Positions 63,392 through 64,000 of a stretch of 64,000 nucleotides of DNA are shown here, piece by piece; positions within the stretch are counted from its first letter, which is position 1; every line of letters starts with the position of its first letter. The DNA comes from Trichopria drosophilae (taxonomy: Eukaryota; Arthropoda; Insecta; Hymenoptera; Diapriidae): contig CM059584.1 of NCBI GenBank assembly GCA_030407085.1, forward strand, positions 122,426,501 through 122,490,500. Direction: 5' to 3'. The notes below the pieces were generated by a model, which worked only from the letters and a program-made list of their open reading frames with translations, did no database searches and was not told the origin of the DNA. Both the position numbers and the translations under genes were made by a program.

Positions 63392-63407
63392 TTATATATA
63401 TATATAT
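63392..63407. repeat. Short TA microsatellite
   Basis: An uninterrupted TA run of ~15 bases, just upstream of the hairpin at 63425. Confidence 0.85.
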
Positions 63408-63424
63408 GAGATTAACGTTAGTTT

Positions 63425-63535
63425 AAAAGAAGGTTAAATGCCAATTATAAAGCGCAACTTTGAACTGCAGCAGTATTTCATCTTTACAACTTTCGTCCAA
63501 TGTTACGCTTTCATATTGGCAGTTAACCTCTTTTT
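63425..63535. repeat. ~111-nt hairpin, pre-miRNA-sized inverted repeat
   Basis: Bases 63425-63458 (AAAAGAAGGTTAAATGCC then AATTATAAAGCGCAAC) pair with 63502-63535, with about 27 of 34 positions matching and a loop of 43 bases. The size fits a microRNA precursor or a very small MITE. The flanks show no target duplication. Without expression or conservation data I cannot tell these apart. Confidence 0.55.
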
Positions 63536-64000
63536 CCTAATATACAACACTTGAGACTTCAAGAGCCGGCATTTTTTTCTGATGTACGTTTTTTTAAGAT
63601 TTTCATACTTTTGATAGACGTTGAATTTTTTTTCTTTCAACGCCAACCTCTATAAATCAATCTTTTTAAAGTTTATTCTTAAATTGATGGTCTACTTTTT
63701 GAGGATGCATGTCGACTTTCTTATATTTTTAGACGATTCAAACAATATCGAACTATTTTTTTGATGTTTCGTGCATATTGAATTATTTCAATATTAAGAA
63801 CATATCAAGTTGTTAAAAACTGCATTCTACTAAAAATTAGTAAAAATTCTTTGAAATATGCTGAAGAACGTGATGCTATAAAAGCTGATATGTAGAAGAG
63901 ACTAAACCATTTAAATTTTTCTTTTTTTTTAAATAATTTGATTCGGCGTAGAAGCAAAACGTTTAAAAAAATGTGCTCGTCCCTGAAGTTATGATGCAGC
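63536..64000. other. AT-rich end of window, nothing recognised
   Basis: AT-rich sequence with T and A runs. No gene, RNA or repeat is identifiable. Confidence 0.6.

Noticed and set aside
1..64000. tRNA, rRNA or telomeric TTAGG repeats
   Set aside because: Looked for T-loop-like GGTTCGA contexts, rRNA-like conserved text and TTAGG arrays. Isolated matches (for example GGGTTCGAGC near 1778) lack the rest of the structure.

Overview
The window is AT-rich, intron- or intergenic-like eukaryotic DNA, most likely from an arthropod and probably an insect. The evidence for this is decayed Penelope-like retroelements, several families of short non-autonomous cut-and-paste transposons with target duplications typical of animal DNA transposons, and the absence of operon-like coding density, rRNA or recognisable tRNA. 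I found no intact protein-coding gene of known family. Most open frames are about 60-120 codons. That is roughly what chance gives at this base composition, and several of them lie inside repeats. The species cannot be read from the sequence alone.

Layout. The first ~265 bases hold the C-terminal GIY-YIG end of a Penelope-like element (PLE) cut by the window edge. A 1.28-kb near-palindromic foldback element sits at 3.3-4.6 kb. Between 9.85 and 12.7 kb is a satellite built from 7- and 9-base units. It is interrupted by a nested structure: an older inverted-repeat element with 49-bp arms, which was itself hit by a 1.3-kb piggyBac-like foldback element with TTAA duplications. A TA-flanked MITE lies at 15.4-15.7 kb and an 8-bp-TSD MITE with internal tandem hairpin repeats at 17.1-17.3 kb. 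From 24.7 to 27.7 kb two broken PLE copies stand head-to-head. Further foldback or inverted-repeat elements lie at 29.0-29.3, 30.3-30.9, 31.0-31.4 (with a nested MITE), 33.1-33.3, 39.4-40.1, 55.2-56.1 and 58.05-58.37 kb. A second piggyBac-like MITE is at 57.2-57.7 kb.

The remaining sequence is AT-rich with scattered GC-richer, higher-complexity islands (for example 21.9-22.1, 29.5-30.1, 37.4-37.6, 43.2-43.6, 46.8-47.3, 54.7-54.9 and 58.5-59.1 kb). These look like candidate conserved non-coding or regulatory DNA, but nothing in the window proves it.

The strongest overall signal is the density of almost fully palindromic elements, from ~0.3 to ~1.3 kb, that are mostly unrelated in sequence. 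If transcribed, each would fold into a long hairpin RNA and could feed small-RNA pathways. That last step is inference. The palindromes themselves are visible in the sequence.
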